Assembly: GCA_021730905.1 (NCBI GenBank)
Contig: JAKFYK010000043.1
Span: 1-64,000, forward strand
DNA: 64,000 nucleotides
Reading direction: 5' to 3'
From: Betaproteobacteria bacterium
GTDB lineage: Bacteria > Pseudomonadota > Gammaproteobacteria > Burkholderiales > SG8-41
Shown here: piece by piece, positions 36,821 through 46,579 of the stretch
How positions within the stretch are numbered: position 1 is the first letter of the stretch
Layout of the letters: each line of letters begins with the position of its first letter
The notes under the pieces: generated by a model
Seen by the model: only the letters and a program-made list of their open reading frames with translations
What the model was told of the DNA's origin: nothing
Databases searched by the model: none
Position numbers and translations under genes: made by a program

Positions 36821-38566
36821 ATGCCTGACTACAAGTCAGAAATCCGCGACAACATGCGCATCGACTGGGATGTGCCCATCATCATGGATGACGGGCTGGT
36901 GCTGCGCGCTGACGTGTTTCGCCCGGTAGCAGAAGGCAAATATCCGGCACTGGTGAGTTACGGCCCGTATGGCAAGGGCCTCGCGTTTCAGGACGGCTAT
37001 AAAACCGCGTGGGAGATCATGTGCCGCGAAAACCCCGACGCGGTCGCCAACAGCACCAACAAATACCAGAACTGGGAAGTGGTCGATCCCGAAAAATGGG
37101 TCCCTGATGGCTATGTATGCGTGCGCGTGGATTCGCGTGGCGCGGGGCGTTCGCCGGGTTATCTGTGCCACAACGACGCGAGAGAGAACAAGGATTTTCA
37201 CGATTGCATCGAATGGGCCGCGGCACAGCCGTGGTGCAGCGGTAAGGTTGGACTCAACGGCATTTCGTACTACGCCTCGAACCAGTGGCGCGCGGCAGCA
37301 ACGCAGCCGCCGCATCTCGCCGCGATTTGCGTATGGGAAGGCTGGGTCGATAACTATCGCGACTCCACGCACCACGGCGGCATCATCTGCGTGTTCCGCA
37401 AGAACTGGCAGGAAATGCAGGTAAAAACCGTGCAGCATGGCGTAGGCGAACACGGCACGCGCAGCAAACTGACCGGCGAACTCGCCTGCGGCCCGGAAAC
37501 ACTGAGCGACGCAGAGTTGGTGAAAAATCGGGAAGACATGTGGGCCAATCTGCTCAAGAACACGATGGACGGCCCGTATTACCGCGAACGCAGTGGCGAT
37601 CTGTCAAAAGTGAAAGTGCCGCTGTTGTCGGCTGCGAACTGGGGCGGGCAGGGTTTGCATCCGCGCGGCAACTTTGAAGGGTACGCGCGCGCGGCGTCAC
37701 AACAGAAATGGCTGGAAGCGCACGGCGGCTCGCACTGGGCGCCGTTTTACACCGACTACGGCGTCGGTTTGCAGAAAAAATTCTTCGATTACTTTCTCAA
37801 GGGCAAGCAGAACGGCTGGGACAAACAACCCAAGGTGCAATTGCAGATTCGCCATCCGGGTGAAAAATTCGTGCAGCGCCATGAAAACGAATGGCCGATT
37901 GCGCGCACGCAATGGACGAACTTTTATCTCGACGGCGAAAAACTCGCTCTCGGCACCTTAAAAAATAATTCAATTAAAACAAATACTTACGATATGATGG
38001 GTGATGGCATCACCTTCTCCACGCCGCCACTGGAAAAAGAAACCGAAATCACCGGCCCGTCAGCGCTGAAACTGTTTATCTCGTCTTCCACCCGCGACGC
38101 GGATTTGTTTGTGATCCTGCGCGTGTTCGATACGCAGGACAAGGAAGTCTTGTTTCAGGGAGCGCTCGATCCCAAGACGCCGATCGCGCAGGGCTGGCTG
38201 CGCGCGTCGCACCGCAAGCTCGACAAAACATTGAGTCTGCCGTACCGCCCGTACCACACCCACGACGAAAAGCAACCGCTGACACCGGGCGAGGTTTACG
38301 AACTCGATATCGAAATCTGGCCGACCTGCATCGTCGTTCCCAAAGGCTGCCGCGTCGCGCTCACCATCCGCGGCAAGGATTACGATCACGGTCAATCAGC
38401 GGCTTCGCTTTCCAACATGAAAAATCCGATGAGCGGCTGCGGCCCCTTCATGCACGACGACCCGGTAGACCGCCCGCCGGAAATCTTCGGCGGCAAGGTC
38501 ACGCTGCACTTCGGCCCGCAGCATCCGGCGGCGGTGTTGCTGCCGATTATTCCTGCAAAATCCTGA
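36821..38566 (+). CDS. CocE/NonD family hydrolase (X-Pro dipeptidyl-peptidase-like)
   Basis: MDDGLVLRADVFRP; RVDSRGAGRSPGY; GKVGLNGISYYASNQW nucleophile elbow; GDGITFSTPPLEKETEITGPSALKL. Confidence 0.95.
   Translation: MPDYKSEIRDNMRIDWDVPIIMDDGLVLRADVFRPVAEGKYPALVSYGPYGKGLAFQDGYKTAWEIMCRENPDAVANSTNKYQNWEVVDPEKWVPDGYVCVRVDSRGAGRSPGYLCHNDARENKDFHDCIEWAAAQPWCSGKVGLNGISYYASNQWRAAATQPPHLAAICVWEGWVDNYRDSTHHGGIICVFRKNWQEMQVKTVQHGVGEHGTRSKLTGELACGPETLSDAELVKNREDMWANLLKNTMDGPYYRERSGDLSKVKVPLLSAANWGGQGLHPRGNFEGYARAASQQKWLEAHGGSHWAPFYTDYGVGLQKKFFDYFLKGKQNGWDKQPKVQLQIRHPGEKFVQRHENEWPIARTQWTNFYLDGEKLALGTLKNNSIKTNTYDMMGDGITFSTPPLEKETEITGPSALKLFISSSTRDADLFVILRVFDTQDKEVLFQGALDPKTPIAQGWLRASHRKLDKTLSLPYRPYHTHDEKQPLTPGEVYELDIEIWPTCIVVPKGCRVALTIRGKDYDHGQSAASLSNMKNPMSGCGPFMHDDPVDRPPEIFGGKVTLHFGPQHPAAVLLPIIPAKS
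37958..37990 (-). repeat. AT-rich dispersed motif, copy E (inside CocE/NonD CDS)
   Basis: reverse complement: gtaagtatttgttttaattgaattattttttaa. Confidence 0.7.
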
Positions 38567-39529
38567 TTACTGCGGCTGTATATTCGCCGCCTTCGCCACC
38601 GCCACATATCGCTCGTAATCCTCTTTCAGAAACTTCGCGAATTCCTCCGGCGTGCTGCCCACCGCTTCGAGGTTAAGCTGGGTAAAGCGTTCGAGCACGT
38701 CTTTCGATTGCACCATCTGCTTCACCGCTGCATTGAGCTTGTCCACGATAGGCCGCGGCATGCCGCGCGGCCCATAAAGACCGTACCAGCCGGTGGATTC
38801 GTAGCCCTTGACGCCAGATTCATCCACCGTCGGTACGTTGGGCAATTGCGGTGAGCGCTTGAGCCCCGTAAATGCCAGCGGACGCAGCCGGCCGGCCTGC
38901 ACCAGCGGCACCACCACCGGGCTGGGGCCGAACATCATCGGCACCTGGCCGCCGATCAGGTCGCTGATCGCGGGGCCTGCACTTCTGTAAGGCACGTGCG
39001 TGAGCTTGACGCCGGTCATCGCCTGAAACTGCTCGCCGGCGATATGGGTGGAATTGCCCCAGCCCGCCGAGACGTAAATCATCTTGCCCGGATTGGCCTT
39101 GGCGAAATCAATCAGTTGTTGCAGCGTGTTGATCTGCACCGACGGGTGCACCACGATCACCAGCCCGCTGGAATTGCAGATGTGGCTGATCGGCGTGAAG
39201 TCGCGGAACGTGTCGTACGGCAATTTTTTATACACCACCGGATTGATGGTGTGACCACCGGCAGTAGTGAGCAGCGTGTAGCCGTCGGACGGCGCTCTGG
39301 ATACGACTTCGGTGCCGATGATGTAGTTGGCGCCCGGACGGTTATCGACCACCACATTTTGCCCGAGATAGGCGCCGAGTTTTTGCGCCGTAATGCGCCC
39401 GACCACATCGACCGCGCCGCCGGGCGCGACCGGAACCACGAGTCGGACCGGGCGGTCGGGATAGGCCGCAACGCACATCTGCGCGGCAAGTAACAACACG
39501 ATTGCGGAAAACAACCTGGAGAATTTCAA
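38567..39529 (-). CDS. Bug/TctC family solute-binding protein
   Basis: YPDRPVRLVVPVAPGGAVDVVGRITAQKL; VPYRSAGPAISDLIGGQ. Confidence 0.95.
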   Translation of the reverse strand: MKFSRLFSAIVLLLAAQMCVAAYPDRPVRLVVPVAPGGAVDVVGRITAQKLGAYLGQNVVVDNRPGANYIIGTEVVSRAPSDGYTLLTTAGGHTINPVVYKKLPYDTFRDFTPISHICNSSGLVIVVHPSVQINTLQQLIDFAKANPGKMIYVSAGWGNSTHIAGEQFQAMTGVKLTHVPYRSAGPAISDLIGGQVPMMFGPSPVVVPLVQAGRLRPLAFTGLKRSPQLPNVPTVDESGVKGYESTGWYGLYGPRGMPRPIVDKLNAAVKQMVQSKDVLERFTQLNLEAVGSTPEEFAKFLKEDYERYVAVAKAANIQPQ

Positions 39530-39611
39530 GCTTTCCCTCCCCTTAGTGCTGGACTACCCGCGAGCCGCCATTGACCCGTTCACTTATTCACTCGTTCACC
39601 CGTTCACGGGG

Positions 39612-41291
39612 TCACGACGGCATCCACGGCATCGGCGCCTGCGACGCGAACTCGGTGCGGCAATCAATCACCGCTGGCAGATCGGATGCCATCGCCTGCT
39701 CGAAGGCCTTCTTGAAATCCTGCGGTTTATCGACAACCACGCCGAAGCCGCCGAACGCGCGCGCGATCTGCGCGAAATCGGTTTCGAGAAACTCGTAACA
39801 CTCGTCCCTGCGATTGGGTTCCGGCGTATTGCTGTAGGCGATGGAGAGGTTCTTCACGCCCTGCGCGAGACATTTGTTGTTGTTGACGATGGTGACGGTC
39901 TTGATGCCGCGGCGGCGTGCGGTTTCCAGTTCCGGCAGGTGATAATAAAAACCGCCATCGCCGGTGAAGCAGAATACCGGCTTGTCGGGCGCGCCGCACT
40001 TGCCGCCCAGCGCCGCCGGGAATGACCAGCCGAGCGAGCCCGCGGCGCGGAAATAGCGCTGCGCTGGATGGTTGAAATACACCATGGTATTGGTCCACAG
40101 CGCGGCAAAGCCGGTGTCGGCGAACAGGATCGCGTCTTTCGGCAGCAGCTCGGTAAGTTCGCGGCAAATGCGTCCGGGATTCATCGGCACGGCATCGGAA
40201 TTGCGCAGCTTGTCGACCTCGGCACGCCAGTCGGTGACATATTTTCGCGCAGCGGCGAGCCACGCGTCGTGCTTTGCGGGCGCTACGGCGGCGGTAATCG
40301 CTTCCACCGCCGTGCGCACGTCGGCGAGCACGCCAATCACGCCGGAGTAGTTGCGGCCGATTTCCACCGGGTCAATATCGATCTGGATGATGGGCGTGCC
40401 GTCCTTCGGCATTTTGTAGTAACCGGTGGTGTGGTCGCTGGTGTTGCTGCCGGCGTAGATCACCAGATCGGCATCCGTCACCACCTGATTGCCACAGGTG
40501 CGCCCGTAGAGTCCCATGGTGCCGTGGAACAGCGGATGTTCCTCGACCATGATCGACTTGGCATCGGGTGTGGCCACCACCGACGCCTGAATTTTTTCCG
40601 CAAGCTTCGCTATCGCCGCGCCCGCATCGGAAATAATCGCGCCGCGATCGGCAACGATCACCGGCTTTTGCGATTTCGCGATGGCCGCCACCGCGCGCTG
40701 CACCGCCGCCGCATCGGGCGCCGGACGAAATGCCGGGTAACGCGTGTGCGCCTCGTCGGGCAACACGTCGAATTCACCGGTGAGGTGCGTGATCGCATCG
40801 CCGGTCAATCCTGCCATGTCGATATGCACCGGCCGCGGCGTGCCGGTGGTCGCCTCGCGGAACGCCTGGCGCATCACCTGCTGCATCTGACCCAGCACAT
40901 CGATCTCGCCGTGAAACTTGGTCACCGCTGCGTAAAGCGACGGATGTTCGACTTCCTGATAGGCATTGCGATACTGGAACTCCGGCACGTGACGGCCGCT
41001 GATCGCCACCACCGGCGAATGGCCGAGATACGGATCCTGCATGCCCGACGCCAGATTGGCGGCGCCCACCGATTGCGCCATGCACACGCCCGGTCGCCCC
41101 GAGGTACGCGCATAGCCGTCGGCCATGTACGCCACGCCCTTCTCGGAGTGGCCGAGGATGCGCTTGATGCCGGTATCTTCCATTTCGGCGAGCGCGCGCC
41201 GCAGCACCGCATCCATGAAAAACAGGTGTGTGACACCGTACGATTTAAGAATTTGGCCGAATAATCTCGCGCCGGTCATTTTTTGTGGCAT
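39612..41291 (-). CDS. Thiamine-pyrophosphate-dependent enzyme (acetolactate synthase-like)
   Basis: HSEKGVAYMADGYARTSGRPGVCMAQSVGAANLASG; FTGDGGFYYHLPELETARRRGIKTVTIVNNN TPP-binding motif. Confidence 0.93.
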   Translation of the reverse strand: MPQKMTGARLFGQILKSYGVTHLFFMDAVLRRALAEMEDTGIKRILGHSEKGVAYMADGYARTSGRPGVCMAQSVGAANLASGMQDPYLGHSPVVAISGRHVPEFQYRNAYQEVEHPSLYAAVTKFHGEIDVLGQMQQVMRQAFREATTGTPRPVHIDMAGLTGDAITHLTGEFDVLPDEAHTRYPAFRPAPDAAAVQRAVAAIAKSQKPVIVADRGAIISDAGAAIAKLAEKIQASVVATPDAKSIMVEEHPLFHGTMGLYGRTCGNQVVTDADLVIYAGSNTSDHTTGYYKMPKDGTPIIQIDIDPVEIGRNYSGVIGVLADVRTAVEAITAAVAPAKHDAWLAAARKYVTDWRAEVDKLRNSDAVPMNPGRICRELTELLPKDAILFADTGFAALWTNTMVYFNHPAQRYFRAAGSLGWSFPAALGGKCGAPDKPVFCFTGDGGFYYHLPELETARRRGIKTVTIVNNNKCLAQGVKNLSIAYSNTPEPNRRDECYEFLETDFAQIARAFGGFGVVVDKPQDFKKAFEQAMASDLPAVIDCRTEFASQAPMPWMPS

Positions 41292-41377
41292 TGCATTTCT
41301 CCCTTTTAGCTGCGGCCGATGATACCGCGGACGATTTCACATACATCATCACGCGCTGTTTCACTGCGGCGATAATT

Positions 41378-41413
41378 TATAAAATATCATTTTAAAACAA
41401 ATACTTATATACA
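41378..41413 (-). repeat. AT-rich dispersed motif, copy D
   Basis: reverse complement: tatataagtatttgttttaaaatgatattttataaa. Confidence 0.75.
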
Positions 41414-41430
41414 AACATCGTAGGGTTCCG

Positions 41431-42219
41431 TCACGCACCACGCAAAAAAGGAATTACCGTTTGGACGAAAAGCTCGGGCGATTGCGCGTGCATGAAATGC
41501 CCGGAATCAGCCTCAACGTAACGCGCGCCGGGAATCAACTTCGACAGTTCCTGCACCATCGCCGGCGTGCGCAGCGAGTCGTGCTTGCAGCCTATCGACA
41601 GCGTGGGACAGGAAATTTTCCCCAATTCAGTATCGACTTCCATATCAAGCAGCATGCGATTGATCGCCGCGAAACTTTGCGGGTCGTTGGTCATCCAGCG
41701 CGCACGGTAGTTTTCAAAGCGTTCTCTATTGCCGCGCAGAACTTCCGGATACGAGCGATCGAGGCTCGCCTGCGCCTGCGGGCGCATGCCGGTGCGTTCG
41801 ACCTCTGCCGCTCGCGCGACCATGTGCGGGCGCGTCGCCGGACTCGAGCGCGTGACGAGACTTTGCACCACCAGTCGCGCCACTCGCGCAGGATGGCGTG
41901 CCGCAAACGCGGCGGCGATGCCCGCGCCCAGCGCAGAACCAACCACATGACACGGCGTTTTGATCGCCAGCGCATCGAGCAGCGCGGCAATATCCGCCAC
42001 CATATCGTCGAGCGCCAGCGTGCCGCTCACCTTCTCGGATTGTCCAAAACCTCGTTGATCGTAACGCAACGTGCGAAATTCGCGCTGGAACGCCGGTAGT
42101 GTTTCGTCCCAGCTATCGAGGCAGCCGCCCAGCTCATGCACCAATACAACCGTCTGCGCAGAGGACCCGCTCAGTTCGTAGCGCAAACTGACACCATTGA
42201 CGTCCAGCCATTTCATCAT
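41431..42219 (-). CDS. Alpha/beta hydrolase (3-oxoadipate enol-lactonase-like)
   Basis: VVLVHELGGCLDSWDETLPAFQREFRTLRYDQRGFGQSE; HVVGSALGAGIAAAFAARHP; GHFMHAQSPE. Confidence 0.9.
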   Translation of the reverse strand: MMKWLDVNGVSLRYELSGSSAQTVVLVHELGGCLDSWDETLPAFQREFRTLRYDQRGFGQSEKVSGTLALDDMVADIAALLDALAIKTPCHVVGSALGAGIAAAFAARHPARVARLVVQSLVTRSSPATRPHMVARAAEVERTGMRPQAQASLDRSYPEVLRGNRERFENYRARWMTNDPQSFAAINRMLLDMEVDTELGKISCPTLSIGCKHDSLRTPAMVQELSKLIPGARYVEADSGHFMHAQSPELFVQTVIPFLRGA

Positions 42220-42240
42220 TGTTGCCTCTCAACAGGTATG

Positions 42241-42297
42241 GCTTGCCTGCACTAAAAAGCCCAAGAACCTTCCTTGGGCCTTTTAGCAACGGCAAGC
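42241..42297 (-). terminator. Rho-independent terminator with outer inverted repeat, downstream of the DUF1080 pair
   Basis: ctaaaaagcccaag (42252-42265)/cttgggccttttag (42273-42286); outer arms gcttgcc/ggcaagc. Confidence 0.75.
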
Positions 42298-42329
42298 ATG
42301 CCGCCGCGCAATGCGCGGCGGGTTTCAAA

Positions 42330-42971
42330 CTAGAGGGGGCGCACCATCACCTTGCGCCACTTGATAATGCCACCGCCGTATTGCAGCGTGAACGGGCCGG
42401 CAGCAAAGGATTTGTCCTCGATGTCCGCAGTAACAACACCATTCATCTCCACGGTCAGGCGTGGCCCCTTGGCCGTGATCACGAAGGTGTTCCAGCGGTT
42501 CGCGGCCTTGGGCATCGGATTCACCTTGGCGAAGTTCACGATGGCGCCAGTACCGTATTCCGGGCCGGGACGCTTGTCGTAAATGTTCACTTCATAGGAA
42601 TTTTTCGAGGTAATGCTCTTGGGATTGGTGGCGCGGATGAAAATGCCGCTGTTGGCATCCTCGTCAGCCCAGAACTCGGCATAGATCTGGAAATCCCGGT
42701 AGGACTTCTTGGTCACCAGATGCGCCGTGCCCTTGCCGCTGTTCATGCGGTCGCCCTGGATCACACCGTGCATAGGCAGCCAGTTGGCGTCTCCCAGGCG
42801 GTTGAAATTCTCCAGGCCTTTTTCGCCGTCGACCAGCACTTCCCAGACCCGGGGATCGGGAGTGTACGGCACCCAGCCGAAAGGCTCCTGATTAAACGGC
42901 GTCATCGTGTTGCTGGAACAGCCGGCCAATATCAATGCAACTACAAACAGTCCTGCAGTAAATCGTTTCAT
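42330..42971 (-). CDS. DUF1080 (3-keto-disaccharide hydrolase-like) lipoprotein
   Basis: Lipobox LILAGCSS; YAEFWADEDANSGIFIRATNP; NTFVITAKGPRLTVEMNGV. Confidence 0.9.
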   Translation of the reverse strand: MKRFTAGLFVVALILAGCSSNTMTPFNQEPFGWVPYTPDPRVWEVLVDGEKGLENFNRLGDANWLPMHGVIQGDRMNSGKGTAHLVTKKSYRDFQIYAEFWADEDANSGIFIRATNPKSITSKNSYEVNIYDKRPGPEYGTGAIVNFAKVNPMPKAANRWNTFVITAKGPRLTVEMNGVVTADIEDKSFAAGPFTLQYGGGIIKWRKVMVRPL

Positions 42972-43006
42972 GGTGGCTCCTGTTAATCGATAAAAATGGA
43001 TGCGGG

Positions 43007-43603
43007 CTACAGCGGCTTGATCATGAGCTTGCGAAACTTGACGATACCGGCATTGTACTGAAGGCCGATCGGTCCGGCCGGAAACGTCTTGTTGTCGACT
43101 TCCACCGCCTTCTCGCCGTTCATTTCCACAATCATGCGCGGCCCTTTGACGGTGATGTAAAACGTGTTCCACTTGCCCGCGGCCTTGAACGTGGGCGCTG
43201 CCTTGGCGACATTGACCAGCGAGGCGGTGGGGAAAGGCGGGTTCTTGTCGAAAATCTGCACTTCGTAGCCGCCTTTGGTGTTGATCACCTTGGTGTTGGT
43301 GATGCGGTAAAAAACGCCGCTGTTGGCATCTTCATCCGCCCAGTACTCCACGTACATCTCGAAATCGGTGTACGATTTTTTTGAAAACAGGAAAGCGGCA
43401 TCCTTGTTGTTCTTGCGGTCGATCTGAATCGCGCCGTGCATGGCCAGCCAGTTGCCGTCTCCGGTGCGATTCCAGTTGTGCAGGCCATTCTCGCCATCAA
43501 TCAGCGTTTCCCAGCCGGGGCCGGACGGCGCCGGCGTGGCGCAACCGAACAAGGTGACTGCAACCACCAGCAACCCTGCGGTAATAGCGGAAAATCGCTT
43601 CAT
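43007..43603 (-). CDS. DUF1080 (3-keto-disaccharide hydrolase-like) lipoprotein
   Basis: VTLFGCATP lipobox; YVEYWADEDANSGVFYRITNT; paralog of neighbour. Confidence 0.9.
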   Translation of the reverse strand: MKRFSAITAGLLVVAVTLFGCATPAPSGPGWETLIDGENGLHNWNRTGDGNWLAMHGAIQIDRKNNKDAAFLFSKKSYTDFEMYVEYWADEDANSGVFYRITNTKVINTKGGYEVQIFDKNPPFPTASLVNVAKAAPTFKAAGKWNTFYITVKGPRMIVEMNGEKAVEVDNKTFPAGPIGLQYNAGIVKFRKLMIKPL

Positions 43604-43800
43604 GATGCTCTCCTGATATATGGATGGCCGGACACCTGACCCGGATTAACGATAGTTGTGTTTGGTCTCGACCGGACTGGAATCATGGTTCGACCCTCGG
43701 GCGCTCCCCTCGCCCTTTTCTGCAGACAGGATAGGGCACGCGGTACCCGACCGTCAAGGTTGACGGGTTCAACATTGCGCCATACCGCGCTGTCCTTGCC

Positions 43801-44811
43801 CTACTCGGCGGTTATGCCTGCGTCCCGGGCGACCTTGCTCCATTTTTTAAGTTCGGCCGCCAGATACACTGTGAATTTCTCCGGCGCGCCGCCCACGGGT
43901 TCGATGGCACCCTCGGCGAAGCGCTCCTTGACCGCGTTGTCGGCGAGCACGCGATTGAACTCTTCATTGATTTTTGTGACAACGGCGCCCGGTGTTTTGG
44001 CAGGCGCCCACAAGCCATACCATCCGCTGTATTCATAACCGGGCACGCCGGAGGCCGCGATGGTCGGCAGCTCGGGCATGATGCGCGAGCGCGCGGCCCC
44101 GGCCACCGCCAGCGCGCGCAAACGCCCCGCCCGCACGTACGGCAACAGCGAAGCCATATTGGCTATCACCATATGCACCTCGCCACCGAGCAGTGCCGTG
44201 GTGCTGGGTCCCGTGCCTTTGTACGGCACTTGCAGCAGAGTCACTTTCGCCTGCGCCTGAAACATCGCGCCCACCAGATGTCCCACCGAACCCGTGCCGC
44301 CGAAGCCATAGCGCAATTCGCCCGGCTTCGCTTTCGCCAGCGCGATCAACTCGGCAACGTTTTTCGCAGGCACCACCGGATGCACCGCCAGCAGGCTTGC
44401 CGTGTTGGCGATATGCACAATGGGCGCAAAGTCGTTCAGCGGATCGTACGGCAGCTTCGCGTAGATCGCAGGCGCGAATGCGAAATTGACCGTGGTCAGC
44501 AACAGCGTGTAGCCATCCGGCGCGGCTTTGGCAACGGCATTGATGCCGATGCGCGTGGCGCCGCCGCTGATGTTGTCGACCATCACCGTCTGCCCCCACG
44601 CTTCACCGGCTTTTTGCGCGGTGAGGCGTCCGATGAGATCCGTGCCGCCGCTGGGCGCGCTGGGCACGACAACCCGCACGGTTTTCACCGGATACGCCGT
44701 GGCAGACGCAGACTGCGCGGACGCATCGGCCATCCACCCGCAGGCGGCCGCACCTGCGGCCAACAGCATGCCATGCAAAAAACGTTTGCCAAATCGATGG
44801 CCCAATATCAT
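43801..44811 (-). CDS. Bug/TctC family solute-binding protein
   Basis: YPVKTVRVVVPSAPSGGTDLIGRLTAQKA; VPYKGTGPSTTALLGGE. Confidence 0.94.
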   Translation of the reverse strand: MILGHRFGKRFLHGMLLAAGAAACGWMADASAQSASATAYPVKTVRVVVPSAPSGGTDLIGRLTAQKAGEAWGQTVMVDNISGGATRIGINAVAKAAPDGYTLLLTTVNFAFAPAIYAKLPYDPLNDFAPIVHIANTASLLAVHPVVPAKNVAELIALAKAKPGELRYGFGGTGSVGHLVGAMFQAQAKVTLLQVPYKGTGPSTTALLGGEVHMVIANMASLLPYVRAGRLRALAVAGAARSRIMPELPTIAASGVPGYEYSGWYGLWAPAKTPGAVVTKINEEFNRVLADNAVKERFAEGAIEPVGGAPEKFTVYLAAELKKWSKVARDAGITAE

Positions 44812-44859
44812 GCGCTTCCTGTTCCTACGACAAATTTCGCATCGCAATGCCCGGCGGAT

Positions 44860-45852
44860 TCAGTCCGCGCGCGCGCCGGAAATCTTGATGATACGTGCCC
44901 ATTTTGCGAGATCGTCGCGTATCTGCGCGCGAAATTGTTCGGGCGTATTCCCAATCGGCGTCGCGCCGAGGCTGGCAATGCGGCTGCGCATGTCGGGCGT
45001 GTTAAGCACCTGCAGCGCATCGGCGTGGATTTTTTTCAGCAGATCAGGCGCAACCGCCGCCGGCGCTACCAGCCCAAACCACGAGATTGCCTCGTAGCCG
45101 GCCAGTCCCGATTCGGCCACTGTCGGAAATTCAGGGAACTGCGGCAAGCGTTGCAGCGTAGTCACTGCGATGATCTTCATGCGGCCCACCTTTGCCTGAG
45201 GCAACACCGCGGTGGTAGTGGTAAAAATCATCGACACTTCGCCCGACACCACCGCCAGCGTAGCCGGCGCGGCGCCCTTGAAAGGCACATGCGTGATGCG
45301 CACGCCACCGCCCATCGTTTTCAGCAACTCGCCCGCGAGATGCCCCGGCGATCCCGCACCGTTGGAGGCAAAAGTAAGTTGATCAGGCCGCGCCCGCGCC
45401 AACGCGATCAGTTCCTTGACGTTGAGCGCGGGCACCGACGGGTGCAGCGCAATCACATTCGGTACTGCTGCCGCATTGATGATCGGCGCGAAATCCTTTA
45501 TGGGATCGTACGGTAACTTCGCATGAAGTCCCGGCACTATCGTCAGCGGCGCGCCCGATCCCATCAGCAGCGTGTAGCCATCGGGTGCTGCTTTCGCGCC
45601 GAGTTCGGTGCCGATAATGCCGCCCGCACCCGGACGGTTATCGATAATGATTTGCTGACTCCAGATTTCCGATAGCTTCACACTCAGCATGCGTGCCAGC
45701 GTTTCAGTGCTGCCGCCGGGCGGGAAAGGCACGATAAGGCGCACGGTTTTTACTGGGTACGCCTGTCCTGCGCCTGTCGAAGCGGTCTGCGCACCCGCGG
45801 ACGTGGCTGCAAGCAATGCCGCGGCCGCCGCCCAAAGTCCATATCGCAACAT
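44860..45852 (-). CDS. Bug/TctC family solute-binding protein
   Basis: YPVKTVRLIVPFPPGGSTETLARMLSVKL; VPFKGAAPATLAVVSGE; linker ASTGAGQA encoded by repeat. Confidence 0.94.
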   Translation of the reverse strand: MLRYGLWAAAAALLAATSAGAQTASTGAGQAYPVKTVRLIVPFPPGGSTETLARMLSVKLSEIWSQQIIIDNRPGAGGIIGTELGAKAAPDGYTLLMGSGAPLTIVPGLHAKLPYDPIKDFAPIINAAAVPNVIALHPSVPALNVKELIALARARPDQLTFASNGAGSPGHLAGELLKTMGGGVRITHVPFKGAAPATLAVVSGEVSMIFTTTTAVLPQAKVGRMKIIAVTTLQRLPQFPEFPTVAESGLAGYEAISWFGLVAPAAVAPDLLKKIHADALQVLNTPDMRSRIASLGATPIGNTPEQFRAQIRDDLAKWARIIKISGARAD

Positions 45853-46001
45853 GCGTATCCCCGTTCGAGAGTCAACGAGCGCCGATTCTAGCAGCGCAAC
45901 GCACAGCGATGGAGACGTTTGACACGCGCGATTGAAATCCATTACCGTGAACGCGCCCCGCTTAACCGACGCTTGACCCATTTTTCCTATAGGACATTCT
46001 C

Positions 46002-46568
46002 ATGGCACGCATACCCATCTTCAACGAACAGAGTGACTTCAATCCCGTCCAGCGCCGCGTGGTTGACGGCATACTGGGCCGCCGCGGCGGACGCATCCCG
46101 GGGCCGTACCGGTTGTCGCTGCACGCGCCGGAAGTCACCGAGGTATGGCATCCGCTGGGTGAAAAGCTGCGGCTCAACAGTTGCTTTCCGTTGCATCAAT
46201 CGGAGTTCGCAATCATCATCACCGCGCGCTGCTGGGATTGCGACTACGTGTTCAATGCGCACAAGAAAATCGCCACCGACGCAGGCCTCGCTCAAAGCAT
46301 CGTCGATGCGATGGTGCGCAACGAACGCCCCAAGTTCGACAAGCCCGAAGAAGAAGCGATTTACGATTACGGCACCGAACTGTTCCGAAATCACGCCATC
46401 AGCGACAAATCCTACCATCGTGCCAAGGATTTTTTCGGCATACCCGCGGTCGTCGAACTCGGCTGCCTGATGGGCTACTACGGCATGGTCGCCATGACCT
46501 TGCTCGCCCACGAGATGCCGCTGCAGGAAGGCGCGGTCATACTGCAGGGCAAGGTCAACGGTAAATAA
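46002..46568 (+). CDS. Carboxymuconolactone decarboxylase/AhpD-like family protein
   Basis: SEFAIIITARCWDCDYVFNAHKKIATDAGL; AVVELGCLMGYYGMVAMTL. Confidence 0.75.
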   Translation: MARIPIFNEQSDFNPVQRRVVDGILGRRGGRIPGPYRLSLHAPEVTEVWHPLGEKLRLNSCFPLHQSEFAIIITARCWDCDYVFNAHKKIATDAGLAQSIVDAMVRNERPKFDKPEEEAIYDYGTELFRNHAISDKSYHRAKDFFGIPAVVELGCLMGYYGMVAMTLLAHEMPLQEGAVILQGKVNGK

Positions 46569-46579
46569 CCGCCGCCGTC

